A stretch of 64,000 nt of DNA from Aliikangiella marina (GCF_007004765.1 NZ_VIKR01000001.1:124001-188000); one strand, 5' to 3'; positions 1 to 10,723 are shown, counted from the stretch's first letter. Translations and numbers: made by a program. The notes: generated by a model from the sequence alone, not told the origin.

Positions 1-199
1 ATTTGGGCGATAAGGTGCTCGGCCAAACCAGGTGGGTAAACTGAGTGGCATTTTGATATTCAAAGTATCTTTGATTATCCGTGGCTTTTGATGGTGCTGA
101 GCTAGCCACAGCAATGATGAAAGCTAACAGTGGATAAAGCCAGCAATGTTTGCGGAAAGCAAAAAACGTATCTTGAGAGATCATGTTTTGATTGTTCAT
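1..199 (-). CDS. Secreted protein, N-terminal part cut by the window edge
   Basis: On the minus strand an ATG at 199 opens a frame that leaves the window without a stop, giving 66 residues. The start is a typical Sec signal: a short basic stretch (FRKH, residues 15-18), a hydrophobic core at about 19-33, and likely cleavage after A35 or A39. A second Met at residue 6 is an alternative start. What follows (TDNQRYFEYQ) matches no family I recognise, so only export is supported. Confidence 0.55.
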   Translation of the reverse strand, partial: MNNQNMISQDTFFAFRKHCWLYPLLAFIIAVASSAPSKATDNQRYFEYQNATQFTHLVWPSTLSPK

Positions 200-422
200 A
201 ATTTCTACCAGTAAAGCGCCTTTTGACCGCTTATTTTAAGGCTGAGAATACACTATAGTTCCTTATCGGCTCTGAAATAGTCGAACTTTAATCTAAAACG
301 AAAAAATACGTTTTAATGGAGGAAATACGAATCCTTGATAGTTTTAATTTCGACAAGATGAAGCGAGTAATAGGGGGGGCGACAGGCTTAGCAACCGCAA
401 CCGCGCGAGCAAGCGATTACCG

Positions 423-2285
423 TTATTGGGACAATTTTTGACGGCGCTCTTTCACTAGCGACGAGAGAGAATCTCGATTGCTCCCCGCTTCGCGAACGAC
501 TTTAATGCGTAACTCGCCGATTAAATCGAGCAGTTCTTGTTTGGTGGGATCGATGACTTTATTACCACTAGCGTCGGTAAAAATATGCTTGTTAGTCGTT
601 TTGGATACCAAAGATAAACTCGCCTCGGTCCATCGACCTTGATCATTTTTGTAGGCAATAACGACGCCTGGAGTGAGTTTCCTGTAGATACCTTTGATAT
701 GAAATCTTTGGCGCGCATCCATCTCTTCAAGACGTCTTTGCTCAGCGGCTTTTTCCTCTTGAATTCGCAACTCTTCTTGGCGTCTTAATATTTCCTGGCG
801 TTTTTCTTCTTCGATTCTTTTTTGAATTGCTTCACGTGCGGCAATCTCGCGTTTGTGTTGTTCTTCTTTATCTCGAGCGCGCTTTTTGAGCAACAACTGA
901 TATTCTCTTTTCAAGATATCGAGGCGAGCCGTTAATTCTCTTAATAATGAATCGACAGCATGAGTGTAGGTGATAGTTTCTTCAAGCTGAATTTCAGACA
1001 TATTGTTCGCTAGAAAGTGGGTATCTTCGAAACCAACGGTGACTACCAACTCACCTGATAGATTGACGAAATATATCTTCCGCGTCAGGTGATTGACCAT
1101 TAACAATCGGCAGCGGTAAATTTCATTTTCATCTTTATTAGCTAATAAATACCAGCTTTCTTGTTTGAGCGAATCTACATCGAAAAACGAACCATCTTTT
1201 TCATCGTACCAATGAAGCAGATCATCTTTTTCATATTCTTCATCGGCAAAGATATCGGCTGAAATCATGACATCATATTGGATTCTTTGGCCTTGAAGTT
1301 TTTTGCTATGATAATCTTCTATTTCGATGAAAAACTCTTTCACATAGCTTGTTAGCACATCATTGTCGATAAACAGCTGATACATGCGTTTCATTGCCGG
1401 CGGAACGTCTGCTTCATAACGGTCGTTGTAATCTGGATCGCCATGGGAGCAGACGATACTCCACACTAGGGTATCCATATCGGTGAGCAGCTGTTGACAC
1501 TGTTTGCTATTTACACCGTGTAGAGCGATTGTCTTGTGGAGCAATGGTTTGATGAGGTTTTCAAAGAAATCCAATAGAAATATCGGCATTTCTTCATTTT
1601 TGGTTTTACTGCTGATCAACTCTTGAGTGTATTGATTGGCCTGCTGTTCTCGGGATTGTTTTTCGATTTCAGAGAGTATTTTGTTAACGCTGGTTTCTGA
1701 TTTTTGTTCGAATCCGTCAAGATACTCGTTCAGTTTAGATTCTGCGCGACGAAACACGTCGCTCGTGACCGATTCTCGATTTGCCAATCGATCAACCAGC
1801 AAAACGATGGCTTGACTGAAAAATTGAGCCCTTTTTCCCGCTTTCGGGTCGAAATGGTGGCCTAAACTGATCACTTTCTCTAAGAATCGTACTGCTACAT
1901 GCTTGTAGTTATCGAGAAAACTCAAGTCATTGAGCGAGAGACGGGTGAAAGATAGCTGCAAGCTATTCATCACTTTGGTAAACGCTAAATCATAATGATT
2001 GTGCTCACGCAAGTAATTAAAAATGAGCTCAACGACTTGGAGCGCGTTTTTCTCAAAGGAATCCAACGGTCGACCCTTGAGGTCGTCGAGATCGTTGATC
2101 ATCTTTAAAATGCTGATTTCGCTCGATTCACTCTCAAGAATACGGGTGGCAAGACGTGACAAAGCCTCTGATAGTTCTTTCGAACTTATCAGCTCTTCGC
2201 GCCAATCCGTTGCCCTTGTATCATAAAAGATTTTCTCTTCAAGGTTCCGGTTCTGCTTTAATAGGTTTCGAAGCTGTCTGGACAT
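423..2285 (-). CDS. DUF1631-like protein
   Basis: This 620-residue soluble protein is mostly helical. A segment near residues 270-340 (LLTDMDTLVWSIV, then a short linker and helices) and one near 365-460 (WYLLANKDENEIYRCRLL and the strand pattern KIYFVNLSGELV) resemble DUF1631 proteins of gammaproteobacteria. A strongly charged coiled coil rich in E, R, K and Q follows at about 465-525. The last 95 residues look like a second small beta domain (LTPGVVIAYKNDQGRW). It is shorter than many DUF1631 proteins. The ATG at 2285 lacks a clear Shine-Dalgarno, but an in-frame stop lies just upstream, so no longer ATG start exists. The family's molecular function is unknown to me. It stands alone, with nearly 500 bases before accA. 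Confidence 0.65.
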   Translation of the reverse strand: MSRQLRNLLKQNRNLEEKIFYDTRATDWREELISSKELSEALSRLATRILESESSEISILKMINDLDDLKGRPLDSFEKNALQVVELIFNYLREHNHYDLAFTKVMNSLQLSFTRLSLNDLSFLDNYKHVAVRFLEKVISLGHHFDPKAGKRAQFFSQAIVLLVDRLANRESVTSDVFRRAESKLNEYLDGFEQKSETSVNKILSEIEKQSREQQANQYTQELISSKTKNEEMPIFLLDFFENLIKPLLHKTIALHGVNSKQCQQLLTDMDTLVWSIVCSHGDPDYNDRYEADVPPAMKRMYQLFIDNDVLTSYVKEFFIEIEDYHSKKLQGQRIQYDVMISADIFADEEYEKDDLLHWYDEKDGSFFDVDSLKQESWYLLANKDENEIYRCRLLMVNHLTRKIYFVNLSGELVVTVGFEDTHFLANNMSEIQLEETITYTHAVDSLLRELTARLDILKREYQLLLKKRARDKEEQHKREIAAREAIQKRIEEEKRQEILRRQEELRIQEEKAAEQRRLEEMDARQRFHIKGIYRKLTPGVVIAYKNDQGRWTEASLSLVSKTTNKHIFTDASGNKVIDPTKQELLDLIGELRIKVVREAGSNRDSLSSLVKERRQKLSQ

Positions 2286-2783
2286 AGAGAAATGATTAAA
2301 AGAATCCTAAATGAAACTATAGAACATGGATTTAAATTTATGAAGAAAGGGTTCTCAATCTTAAACATTGCCCTGAGAAAAACCTCAGTAATGTGAACTA
2401 GGCACAATTTGGCCAAAAAATAGAAGTATTTCAATGGTCTAATGAGCAGATTAAGGCTTTTATCTAGAACGAAAAAACCGTTAAAATGCCGTGGTTGCGC
2501 CACTAAGCATTTTGCTGGGTGTCAAGAATAGGGGAAAAACGGTGAATGGACTTCAATTTTACCTTTCTAGCCCCATTGAAAAAGCGTTTAAATGAGTTGT
2601 CAGTGTTACGGTTATTGATAAGGCTCGCAATTAGTTTCTTTACGCGTTTACCGGTCTAAACTCGTGTTAGAATTAGTCGTTAAGGCATATTGAGAAGAGG
2701 TTGCCTGTATATCGCAGCCTCTAAGCTGATATCAGTAAGTACCAGTAAGATTTGAATAAAGTAGATAAGAGTAGTTAATTACG
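2286..2783. other. Intergenic region between divergent DUF1631 gene and accA
   Basis: About 500 AT-rich bases separate two divergent genes and must hold both promoters. I could not fix either: a TAGAAT at 2668-2673 is a possible -10 for accA, but the -35 candidates have poor spacing. I see no RNA gene, long repeat or credible small ORF. Confidence 0.4.
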
Positions 2784-3749
2784 ATGAATTTCTTGGAATT
2801 TGAAAGACCAATCGCAGAAATGGAAGCGCAAATAGAAGAGCTCCGTTTGGTTGGTAATGACAGTGAAATCAATATCGGCGAAGAAATCGACCGACTGAAA
2901 AAGAAAAGCAAAGAGCTCACCGAACAGATTTTCTCGAATTTAGACGCTTGGCAAATTGCGCAAATTGCGAGACATCCGATGCGTCCTTATACCATGGATT
3001 ATATCAATCTAATATTCACCGATTTTGATGAACTGGCTGGGGATCGCGCTTTTGCGAACGATAAAGCGATTATTGGCGGACCTGCGCGACTCGATGGTAA
3101 ACCCGTGATGGTCATCGGTCATCAAAAAGGCCGGGATACCAAAGAAAAAGTTGCTCGTAATTTTGGAATGCCAAGACCAGAAGGTTATCGTAAAGCATTA
3201 CGATTGATGGAAATGGCGGAAAAGTTTAACTGGCCGATTATCACCTTTATAGATACACCTGGCGCTTATCCTGGCGTTGGAGCGGAAGAGCGAGGTCAGT
3301 CGGAAGCCATTGCGAGAAACTTAAAAGTAATGTCTCGTTTGAAAGTCCCTTCAGTATGCACCGTTATTGGAGAAGGTGGTTCGGGAGGCGCTTTAGCGAT
3401 AGGGGTCGGCGACAGGGTGAACATGTTGCAATATAGTACTTATTCAGTCATTTCGCCGGAAGGTTGTGCGTCCATTCTATGGAAGAGTGCTGATAAAGCG
3501 GCTGATGCGGCCCACGCCATGGGTATTACCTCAAATCGTCTCAAAGAGCTCGACTTAATTAACTCAATCGTTCCGGAGCCTCAAGGCGGTGCCCACCGTG
3601 ACCATCCAGCAATGGCGGCTAATTTAAAAGCGCAGATTGTCTCTGATCTTAAAGCGTTGGAGTCGTTATCAGAGGACGAGTTACTGGATGCCCGTTATGA
3701 AAGATTGATGTCTTTCGGGGTTCAAGAAGAATGGAAATCTATCTCTTAG
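2784..3749 (+). CDS. accA: Acetyl-CoA carboxylase carboxyltransferase subunit alpha
   Basis: AccA pairs with AccD to form the carboxyltransferase that moves CO2 from carboxybiotin to acetyl-CoA, making malonyl-CoA for fatty acid synthesis. The 321-residue length is typical. The N-terminal helices ([18 protein letters not shown]) and the crotonase-like core are present, with TPGAYPG at 158-164 and the glycine-rich oxyanion loop GGSGGAL at 198-204. It is followed 42 bases later by tilS in the same direction, an order common in gammaproteobacteria, where accA lies between dnaE and tilS. Here dnaE is absent, and a divergent DUF1631 gene lies upstream. Confidence 0.97.
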   Translation: MNFLEFERPIAEMEAQIEELRLVGNDSEINIGEEIDRLKKKSKELTEQIFSNLDAWQIAQIARHPMRPYTMDYINLIFTDFDELAGDRAFANDKAIIGGPARLDGKPVMVIGHQKGRDTKEKVARNFGMPRPEGYRKALRLMEMAEKFNWPIITFIDTPGAYPGVGAEERGQSEAIARNLKVMSRLKVPSVCTVIGEGGSGGALAIGVGDRVNMLQYSTYSVISPEGCASILWKSADKAADAAHAMGITSNRLKELDLINSIVPEPQGGAHRDHPAMAANLKAQIVSDLKALESLSEDELLDARYERLMSFGVQEEWKSIS

Positions 3750-3791
3750 AAATACCTAGTTATTGCGTTTTGAAGAATTGAGGAGTGAATC

Positions 3792-5168
3792 TTGAATTCT
3801 TCAGAGCGCAACCTTTCTGCAACCGAAACCCTTGTTTTAGAAGAGCTGAGAGCGTTTAATGCCACCAAACATATAACGGTCGCGTTAAGTGGTGGAATGG
3901 ACTCAAAAGTTCTCTTGAACATATGTTGGCGCCTACGAGAACTGGGGTTCGTTAGTCATGTATCTGCGCTGCACGTTGATCATGGATTACAGCCTCACTC
4001 ACAAGATTGGAGAATGCAATGCCTGCAAGACTGCGAGTTTTATCGGATTCCATTTTCATACGAAACGCTAAACTTAGCGCCGCAAGCTTCAGCTAATGTC
4101 GAGGCGTTAGCACGTGATGCACGCTATCAAGTGTTTGAATCATATTTAAATACCGCAAACTCTGAACCTACTGGCGACTCTCATTATTTATTACTGGCTC
4201 ACCATGAAGATGATCAGGCTGAAACGCTATTATTCAGATTGATTCGAGGTTGCGGTATTGCTGGCGCGGCAGCAATGCCGGTTCAGCGAAAATTAGGTGA
4301 TGGATTTTTATTACGCCCATTGTTAAAAGTGACCAAACGACAAATTGAAGAGTACGCCATTGCCAACCATTTACAATGGATAGAAGATCCGAGCAATAAT
4401 TCTGAAGCTTTTTCGCGAAACTACCTGCGGCATCAAGTGATGACTAAGCTAACCGCAAAATGGCCTTCAGTGGCTCATTCGTTTGCGCGGTTTGCAAGTG
4501 TCGCCCGCGAACAAAATGAATTACTCAAAGCACTAGCGGAGGAAGATTCTCAACTGGTATTGACGCCTCATGGAGAGTTGTTGGTTGAACACTTATTGAA
4601 ACTTTCGCGGGTTCGACAGCGAAATTTATTGCATCAATGGGGGGCAAGTCATTTGGCTTTTGCGCCAACCAATAATGAGGTGAATCAAGTTATCAAGCAA
4701 TTGCCTGCGGCTTTAGAGGGTGCACAAATCAATATTGATTTTTCGAGTGGGCGTATCAGAAGTTACCTCGGTCGCCTTGTGCTAACTCAAAAACATGAAC
4801 CGAGTAATGACTTTGACTCTCAACAGTGGCTCGATTTTAAAGTTCCTTTGCGCTTGGCCAATGGTATTGAATTGTTTGCTTCGGTTCAAAGTGCGCCGGG
4901 GTTGCGCTTGCCAAAAGTCCATGAAGTCGTTTCTGTGGGTGCCCGTAAAGGGGGCGAAAGGGTTTGCCCCGATTATCGTACAAAAACCACGAGTCTAAAA
5001 AAAGTTTATCAAGAGCTTGCAGTGCCACCTTGGCAGCGAGAGTGGTTGCCGATTGTTTTCTATAACGATCAAATCGTCGCTGTCCCTGGTGTTTTCGTAG
5101 AGAAGCGTTATCTTTGTTCTGATAGTGAGAAAGCACTTGATATTCGGCTAAGAAAAGCAACCGATTAG
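3792..5168 (+). CDS. tilS: tRNA(Ile)-lysidine synthase
   Basis: TilS uses ATP and lysine to convert C34 of the CAU-anticodon tRNA-Ile to lysidine, so that it reads AUA. The protein has 458 residues with the PP-loop motif SGGMDS at 33-38, the N-type ATP pyrophosphatase core to about residue 210 (LLAHHEDDQAETLLFRLIRG), and the helical and C-terminal TilS domains (GGERVCPDY near 400). The start is TTG at 3792, chosen because AGGAG at 3781-3785 lies six bases upstream. The downstream region ends in a hairpin that serves better as a terminator for the opposite strand. Confidence 0.95.
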   Translation: MNSSERNLSATETLVLEELRAFNATKHITVALSGGMDSKVLLNICWRLRELGFVSHVSALHVDHGLQPHSQDWRMQCLQDCEFYRIPFSYETLNLAPQASANVEALARDARYQVFESYLNTANSEPTGDSHYLLLAHHEDDQAETLLFRLIRGCGIAGAAAMPVQRKLGDGFLLRPLLKVTKRQIEEYAIANHLQWIEDPSNNSEAFSRNYLRHQVMTKLTAKWPSVAHSFARFASVAREQNELLKALAEEDSQLVLTPHGELLVEHLLKLSRVRQRNLLHQWGASHLAFAPTNNEVNQVIKQLPAALEGAQINIDFSSGRIRSYLGRLVLTQKHEPSNDFDSQQWLDFKVPLRLANGIELFASVQSAPGLRLPKVHEVVSVGARKGGERVCPDYRTKTTSLKKVYQELAVPPWQREWLPIVFYNDQIVAVPGVFVEKRYLCSDSEKALDIRLRKATD

Positions 5169-5217
5169 TTTTTAGATTTGCCGCATAGATTTTTAATAAA
5201 TGTACCAACTGTCTCAA

Positions 5218-5250
5218 TAAAAAAGCCTAAAACCTTTTCGAGTTTTAGGC
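5218..5250 (-). terminator. Intrinsic terminator, minus direction
   Basis: A perfect 9-bp stem, GCCTAAAAC at 5225-5233 with GTTTTAGGC at 5242-5250, has an 8-base loop. The A-run at 5217-5224 becomes a T-tract just after the stem on the minus strand, so it should stop transcripts from the phosphate-binding gene that ends at 5451. On the plus strand the hairpin lacks a good T-tract, though it may also help end tilS. Confidence 0.75.
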
Positions 5251-5409
5251 CAGAATGTTGTTCTTATTAGTTTCGTTTGACAATATTAAGCGTCAAGCGT
5301 TATTGGGTTTTATCGGTCCTAAATATTTAGACTTATGAAACAAATTATCACACTAAATAATAACCACAATGGTTACGCTAATATTTTCAACTGGGTCCAC
5401 AATAATCAA

Positions 5410-5451
5410 CGCAGTGGTTTTAGAACTAGTCGCAGTGGTTTTAGAACTAGT
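5410..5451. repeat. Perfect 21-bp tandem duplication
   Basis: Bases 5410-5430 and 5431-5451 are identical 21-mers beginning CGCAGTGGTTTTAG. The duplication lies directly after the stop codon of the minus-strand gene, and its last base is the first base of that stop (TCA at 5451-5453). It looks like a recent slippage event with no coding effect. Confidence 0.9.
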
Positions 5452-6749
5452 CAAAGTACCCAGACTTCAATGCTTTCGCTTCGAAGTGGGGCGTAGTCCA
5501 CGCGCATAGTATCGAGGACTGAAATCGCGTTGTCTTCTAATTTAGTTCTTATCTCCGCTAGTCTCGGTGAATTAGAAAAGTCGACTAAAACAATTTTCTT
5601 TCCTGGATTGTTAAAAGCAAAATTTTGTAATCTTTGTAAGTCTCGGCTTTCCTTAGACTCTTCCTCAGCTTTTACATCATTAGCAAAGTTAACGGTAATA
5701 CGACGACCTGTCGCGGCAAGTTCTCGATATCGTAAAGGGGTTTGTTTGTCGAGATTTTTAGGTCGATACGAGGTGGGGTAGTAGGATATTAAACCAACAT
5801 CATCGGCGAGTTTCTGTCCTTCATTTTGGGTAACAAACTCGATAAATTTAAGGGCCATTTCTGAACGCTTTGTCCCTGTTGTATAAAAATACAACTTACG
5901 AGAGAGGGCGTAATCTTCGGTGCCAATAGTATAACCTGAAGGTTGAGTTGCTGGACTTTTGTCGTTAGCGGCAACTTTTAATAATTTTGATTCGCCGACA
6001 TAGGCAACACCAACAAATCCAACCGCGCCTTTATTACTAACGACACGGTTAACCAATTCCGCGCTCGATTCGAAACGCGCAGAGCGGTCGGAAAGTTTCA
6101 CGTCGAAGGGCTTCAACACCAAGCTCTTAAAAGTATCCCAGGTACCCGAATTGTTATCTCGACTAAATAAGTAAATAGCTTGATCTTCCCCACCAAGTTG
6201 CGACCAATTGGAAATTTCACCAGAGAATATTTTTGCAATTTGCTCTATGGTCAATGCCTCGATGGGATTATCTTGATAAGTCACTATCGCCAAAGCATCA
6301 AGTGCGATCGGGTGCTCATCGACTTTTCCAAAAGTTGCCGTCAACGAGTCAAGCTCGCTGTTTTTTATTGAGCGCGAACTCATTGCGATCTCTGTTGACT
6401 GTTCAGTCAATGCTTTAAACCCTGTACTCGAGCCATGAGCGCGAATATCGATTTGTAATTTACGTTTTTGTCCCGGTAAAACGCCTTCGATTATTTTTTC
6501 AACAGGACTTTCAAGTTGAATCGTCTTAATTAAGGTCGCACCTTGGCTTTTCAAAAAATTAGTTGCCAGCTTTGGCGCGAAACTTTCTCCGACCGTATTT
6601 GATCCTTTTAAAGTGAGCGTTTCGATTAGATATTCTTGTTGCGGTGTATCTGCTGGATTATCATTGATTTTATTTTGGTTGAGAAAAAAATATCCAGCGA
6701 CGGCTGCGGTAATTATTAGTAAAACGGCGACTACGAGATTACGGCTCAT
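5451..6749 (-). CDS. Phosphate-binding PstS-like protein fused to an OmpA-like domain
   Basis: This 432-residue protein begins with an uncleaved-looking membrane helix (about 5-23). Residues 45-335 follow the PstS pattern: LKGSNTVGE, HGSSTGF, EIAMSSR, IFSGEISNW, FSRDNNSGTWDTFK and NKGAVGFVG, which are the phosphate-contacting and hinge motifs of periplasmic phosphate receptors. The last 95 residues resemble an OmpA C-terminal peptidoglycan-binding fold (RRITVNFA, KKIVLVDFSN, ESIEVWVL), but its usual Asp and Arg contacts are poorly kept. I infer a membrane- or wall-tethered periplasmic phosphate binder. No pstCAB transporter genes lie nearby. A PhoB-box-like site about 53 bases upstream supports phosphate control. 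Confidence 0.85.
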   Translation of the reverse strand: MSRNLVVAVLLIITAAVAGYFFLNQNKINDNPADTPQQEYLIETLTLKGSNTVGESFAPKLATNFLKSQGATLIKTIQLESPVEKIIEGVLPGQKRKLQIDIRAHGSSTGFKALTEQSTEIAMSSRSIKNSELDSLTATFGKVDEHPIALDALAIVTYQDNPIEALTIEQIAKIFSGEISNWSQLGGEDQAIYLFSRDNNSGTWDTFKSLVLKPFDVKLSDRSARFESSAELVNRVVSNKGAVGFVGVAYVGESKLLKVAANDKSPATQPSGYTIGTEDYALSRKLYFYTTGTKRSEMALKFIEFVTQNEGQKLADDVGLISYYPTSYRPKNLDKQTPLRYRELAATGRRITVNFANDVKAEEESKESRDLQRLQNFAFNNPGKKIVLVDFSNSPRLAEIRTKLEDNAISVLDTMRVDYAPLRSESIEVWVL

Positions 6750-6801
6750 TTTTACAAATTTCCATAGGCTTCAAAATTTGGGCGAATTTTGCCGGTAGTT
6801 T

Positions 6802-6819
6802 GTGACGTCAATGTGACAA
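6802..6819 (-). promoter_or_regulatory. PhoB-box-like operator
   Basis: The minus strand reads TTGTCACATTGACGTCAC: two 7-mers (TTGTCAC and ACGTCAC) separated by 4 bases, an 11-bp period as in the Pho box (consensus CTGTCAT-N4-CTGTCAY). It lies 53-70 bases upstream of the PstS-like start codon. The match is by eye and the flanking promoter is not resolved. Confidence 0.55.
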
Positions 6820-6888
6820 AATAACTAACGGCAATACAGTGAGAAATATTCACTGATTCACGCGTAAAAATATATCGGTTATGCGATT

Positions 6889-8040
6889 TTAACGGAAAAA
6901 TGCTTTGATATTTGCTTTTTGTGCGAGCGCGTCTTGGTAGCCAAGTTCGATAAGTTCTTGAGTATAACTGGACTCAAATAATAAATAGCTTAAAACTGTT
7001 GAACCTTCATCAGAGCCAATACCTAATCGTCGAAAGAAAAACTGAATGAGGCGAGGGAGCTGCTTAAAATGTTTGCTGGCGAGTTCACTAAGATCTTTAC
7101 TGGGCGATATGGTAAAGGTTTCGATTTGTCTTAAATTACTTTGTAAGTCCCGAACCGCTTCGGGAATTAAGTTAATGGTTTTGTTGATCCGGTTGATTCG
7201 CTCAATGTCACTGTCAAGACTATCGATGAACACGCTATCTAATACATGACCGGCAATATCGGCAACCGATGGATATTGAGTCGACTTGGTTCGTTTGACT
7301 TCCTGTTGAATTGGATCAACGCCGATGACTAAAACTCTATCCGCACCGAGATGTATCGCTGGACTAATTGGAGCAAGAAATCGAACCGAACCATCGCCAA
7401 AGAATTCACGGTTAATTTTGATCGCTGGAAAAACCAGCGGTATTGCGGCAGAGGCGAGTAAGTGATCGCGGTTAATGATTGTTCGAGTCCCACATCGTCT
7501 GTGACGACGCCAAGGAGTTAGGCTTTCATGGCCCTGAAAAAATGAGATCGATTGCCCTGAAGCATAACCAGAAGCGGTTACTGACAAGGCATGTAAATGA
7601 CCAGAATCAATAGCTGCTTGGATATTTTCATAATGAATGACTCTGGCGAGTAACTGTCGGAGCGGCGTATTGTTGAGTAACCCTAAATGATGGTCTCGAT
7701 GGTAACTGTTGGAAAATAGCGACCGAATCCACCGCCCCGTGTTTTGCATTACACCTAAAAAGTCACTCCGAAAAATTTGTTCAACACTAAAGTTTTCCCA
7801 GACCTTTTGTAAACTTCTCACCCCAAGCCTTGGTGAACGGGCATAAGCTGCCAGAACTGTTGCGTTAATTGCACCCGCTGAAGTACCGGCAATGATTTGG
7901 TAGGGGTTGCCATACTCGCTTTCGTATGTGACATCGGAAATTGCACGAAGAACGCCAACTTGATAGGCGGCTCTGGCACCACCACCGGTTAGAACCAGTC
8001 CGGTTTTTGGGGTAACCAATTTTTGTTTGATTCCTTTCAT
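6889..8040 (-). CDS. Patatin-like phospholipase
   Basis: A predicted Ser-Asp dyad lipid hydrolase of 383 residues. The oxyanion motif GGGARA is at 19-24, the nucleophile elbow GTSAG at 52-56 (Ser54) and the catalytic DG at 216-217 (FFGDGSVR). There is no signal peptide, so it probably acts on the inner face of the membrane. I place the start at the ATG at 8038-8040 because the conserved domain begins immediately after it. A longer frame opening at 8208 overlaps the transglycosylase gene and adds residues that match nothing. It lies 79 bases after that gene and may be co-transcribed with proS and the transglycosylase. Confidence 0.88.
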   Translation of the reverse strand: MKGIKQKLVTPKTGLVLTGGGARAAYQVGVLRAISDVTYESEYGNPYQIIAGTSAGAINATVLAAYARSPRLGVRSLQKVWENFSVEQIFRSDFLGVMQNTGRWIRSLFSNSYHRDHHLGLLNNTPLRQLLARVIHYENIQAAIDSGHLHALSVTASGYASGQSISFFQGHESLTPWRRHRRCGTRTIINRDHLLASAAIPLVFPAIKINREFFGDGSVRFLAPISPAIHLGADRVLVIGVDPIQQEVKRTKSTQYPSVADIAGHVLDSVFIDSLDSDIERINRINKTINLIPEAVRDLQSNLRQIETFTISPSKDLSELASKHFKQLPRLIQFFFRRLGIGSDEGSTVLSYLLFESSYTQELIELGYQDALAQKANIKAFFR

Positions 8041-8119
8041 TGATATTGTTATTCGGAATAAGGTTTTTATTGTTTGCTTGATTAACTCATTGAAAAAAGT
8101 GTCACTAGCGCGACCAAAT

Positions 8120-8713
8120 TCAGGGGTGCCAAATTCTTCGCATCGATTTATAAACGCGCATTGGGTACCAAGTTTGTCCCCGGCTGCCATTGTAGCGCGC
8201 GAGTGCACGGGTCGTATCAGATTTTTCTTTTTCTAAATACAGGCTTAAAATCGCGCAACCATAGCGCAAATTGGTTTCGATATTAAACAAACTATCTTGT
8301 TGTTTGCCGATAACGTCTTTCCAAAAAGGCATGACTTGCATCAGTCCTCTTGCGCCGGCACTGGATATCGCATACTGGTCAAAGTCACTTTCGACATCGA
8401 TAACTGCTAAAACCAACATGGGATCTAAGTTGAAATTAGTCGCCTCTTGATGAACATGACGTAAAATAGTGAGGCGCTCATCTTCGGGAATGTGAGGCGC
8501 GGCTTTTGCCAGCCGAATTGATTGCTCCACCAGCCAAACTTCTGCATCGAATTTATCTTTAAAAGAGTCTGGCGCATTAGCAATCGCTTTTGCTAATTTC
8601 ATGCGAAACTCTTTGCTTGGTTTCTCCTGAGTCGCCGCTAAGCTGTCAGGGGCCTGCATGCTGCCGGCCCCAAAAACCGAAAGGATAAATAGCTTGATAA
8701 GATACTTTGTCAT
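8120..8713 (-). CDS. Lytic murein transglycosylase, SLT family
   Basis: A periplasmic enzyme that cleaves the MurNAc-GlcNAc bond with 1,6-anhydro product formation. The 197 residues include a signal peptide (about 1-27, ending SLAA) and an SLT domain from residue 92: [12 protein letters not shown] with catalytic Glu108, GLMQVMP at 123-129, and [15 protein letters not shown] near the C terminus. It is a compact single-domain form. It starts 44 bases after proS on the same strand, a neighbour pair seen in other gammaproteobacteria. Confidence 0.92.
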   Translation of the reverse strand: MTKYLIKLFILSVFGAGSMQAPDSLAATQEKPSKEFRMKLAKAIANAPDSFKDKFDAEVWLVEQSIRLAKAAPHIPEDERLTILRHVHQEATNFNLDPMLVLAVIDVESDFDQYAISSAGARGLMQVMPFWKDVIGKQQDSLFNIETNLRYGCAILSLYLEKEKSDTTRALARYNGSRGQTWYPMRVYKSMRRIWHP

Positions 8714-8757
8714 GGCTTTTATTCTAAACCATTATTTTTAAAAAGAAAAAGCTAAGA

Positions 8758-10470
8758 TTACGCTAATTTTTCTTTTAGAAACGTCAAAGCGTTATCAATT
8801 TCGACATCAATTTTATCGTTATGACGACGATGCTTGTATTCGTAGTTTCCTGCATCGATGCCGCGTTCACTAATGACGATTCGATGAGGTACACCGATAA
8901 GCTCAATATCGGCAAACATTACCCCAGGGCGTTCTTTACGGTCATCAAACAGCACTTCAAATCCTGCTTCAGTCAACGCTTGGTAAAGTTTTTCGGCATG
9001 TTCAGCCACTCGATGTGAGCGATGCATATTCATTGGAACAATAGCAACTTGGAATGGCGCTATCGCATCCGGCCAAATAATGCCGTAGTCATCATGATTT
9101 TGTTCAATGGCCGCAGCCACAATCCGTGACACGCCAATGCCATAACATCCCATGGTCAGGGTAACTGACTTCCCGTTTTCGCTGAGCACATTTGCTTTCA
9201 TCGCTTCGCTGTACTTAGTTCCTAGCTGAAAGATGTGACCAACTTCAATACCGCGTTTGACTTCTAAAGTACCTTTGCCATCTGGACTGGTATCACCTTC
9301 AACGATGTTACGGCAGTCGAACACTTCGCCGATTGTTGCGTCGCGACCCCAATTAACACCGACAAAGTGAAAGCCATCTTCGTTTGCTCCACAGCTAAAG
9401 TCGGCCATAACAGCCGCGTCTCTATCCACTAACATTGGAATGTTTAAATTAACTGGTCCAATCGAACCTGGATTGGCGCCAGTGGTTTGCTTGATGATTT
9501 CATCGCTTGCCATTTCCAAAGGTGCAGCGACAAGCTCATGCTTTTCGACCTTCAATTCATTCAGCTCATGATCACCTCGCAAGCAGATTGCGACAACAGG
9601 TTGCGTTTCACTGCTACCTTTGACGATCAACGTTTTTAAACATTGAGTATTAGGCATGCCGAGTTGCTGACTCACTTGATCGATTGTTTTAGCATCCGGA
9701 GTGGCGATTTTTTCCATCTCTTGGCTTGCGTTAGGGACTGTTTCTGATGGCGCAATCGCTTCCGCTTTTTCGACATTTGCTGCGTAATCACTACCAGTGC
9801 TGAAAGCTATCGCATCTTCTCCAGAGTCCGCGAGTACATGAAATTCATGAGACGTACTGCCACCGATCGCACCAGTATCTGCAATAACGGCTCGGAATTC
9901 TAAACCCAAGCGATTAAAGATATTACTATAAGCTTGGTACATTACCTGATAGGTCTCTTCAAGTGACTCTTCACTGGTATGGAATGAGTAAGCATCTTTC
10001 ATCAAGAACTCACGGGCTCGCATCACACCAAATCGAGGGCGAACTTCATCTCGAAACTTGCTTTGAATTTGATAATAAACCGCCGGACATTGTTTATAAC
10101 TCCGAATTTCGTCGCGAATCATCGCCGTGATAACTTCTTCATGCGTTGGGCCGAGACAAAAATCTCGATGATGTCGGTCTTTAATTCTCAAAAGCTCTGG
10201 GCCAAAGTCGCCCCAACGCCCCGATTCTTCCCAGAGATCAGCCGATTGAACCATAGGCATTAATACTTCGCTTGCACCGGTTGCGTCCATCTCTTCGCGG
10301 ACGATTTGCTCGACTTTCCGCAGTACCTTTAAGCCCGTCGGTAGCCAGGTATACAATCCAGAAGCTTGTTTACGGATTAATCCCGCGCGTAACATTAGCT
10401 TGTGGCTGATCAACTCAGCGTCACTTGGGTCTTCTCGCAAAGTAGCAAGTAGATATTGCGTTGTTCTCAT
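8758..10470 (-). CDS. proS: Prolyl-tRNA synthetase, bacterial type
   Basis: Class II synthetase charging tRNA-Pro. The 570 residues show class II motif 2 ([22 protein letters not shown]), motif 3 ([17 protein letters not shown]), the inserted YbaK-like editing domain at roughly 225-405 that clears Ala-tRNA-Pro, and a C-terminal anticodon-binding domain (FQVAIVPMN to the end). It is the first gene of a leftward group with the transglycosylase and patatin. The divergent fmdB-like gene lies 253 AT-rich bases away. Confidence 0.97.
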   Translation of the reverse strand: MRTTQYLLATLREDPSDAELISHKLMLRAGLIRKQASGLYTWLPTGLKVLRKVEQIVREEMDATGASEVLMPMVQSADLWEESGRWGDFGPELLRIKDRHHRDFCLGPTHEEVITAMIRDEIRSYKQCPAVYYQIQSKFRDEVRPRFGVMRAREFLMKDAYSFHTSEESLEETYQVMYQAYSNIFNRLGLEFRAVIADTGAIGGSTSHEFHVLADSGEDAIAFSTGSDYAANVEKAEAIAPSETVPNASQEMEKIATPDAKTIDQVSQQLGMPNTQCLKTLIVKGSSETQPVVAICLRGDHELNELKVEKHELVAAPLEMASDEIIKQTTGANPGSIGPVNLNIPMLVDRDAAVMADFSCGANEDGFHFVGVNWGRDATIGEVFDCRNIVEGDTSPDGKGTLEVKRGIEVGHIFQLGTKYSEAMKANVLSENGKSVTLTMGCYGIGVSRIVAAAIEQNHDDYGIIWPDAIAPFQVAIVPMNMHRSHRVAEHAEKLYQALTEAGFEVLFDDRKERPGVMFADIELIGVPHRIVISERGIDAGNYEYKHRRHNDKIDVEIDNALTFLKEKLA

Positions 10471-10723
10471 GTAAGTATCTCTTATTGCTTAATTTTTACG
10501 GTAGTGCCGTGTACTACCAGCTTTTCAATTGGGTGGCGTATTTTAGCAGTCAATTGGCCTATCTCATATTGCCTAAATGTTATTTAGCGAAAAAAAACTA
10601 TAAAATTATTATCTAAAGGTTTTATTTTTCATAAAAATCCTTATATTTACGGCCAAGAAAGCCAAACTGGCTGGAAAATAAACAATTCATGACATTGGTT
10701 TGTCAGTTAGTCGAGTTGATGCT

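Noticed and set aside
8041-8208. N-terminal extension of the patatin gene back to an ATG at 8208
   Set aside because: It overlaps the transglycosylase coding end by 89 bases and the extra residues match nothing; the patatin domain starts right after the ATG at 8040.
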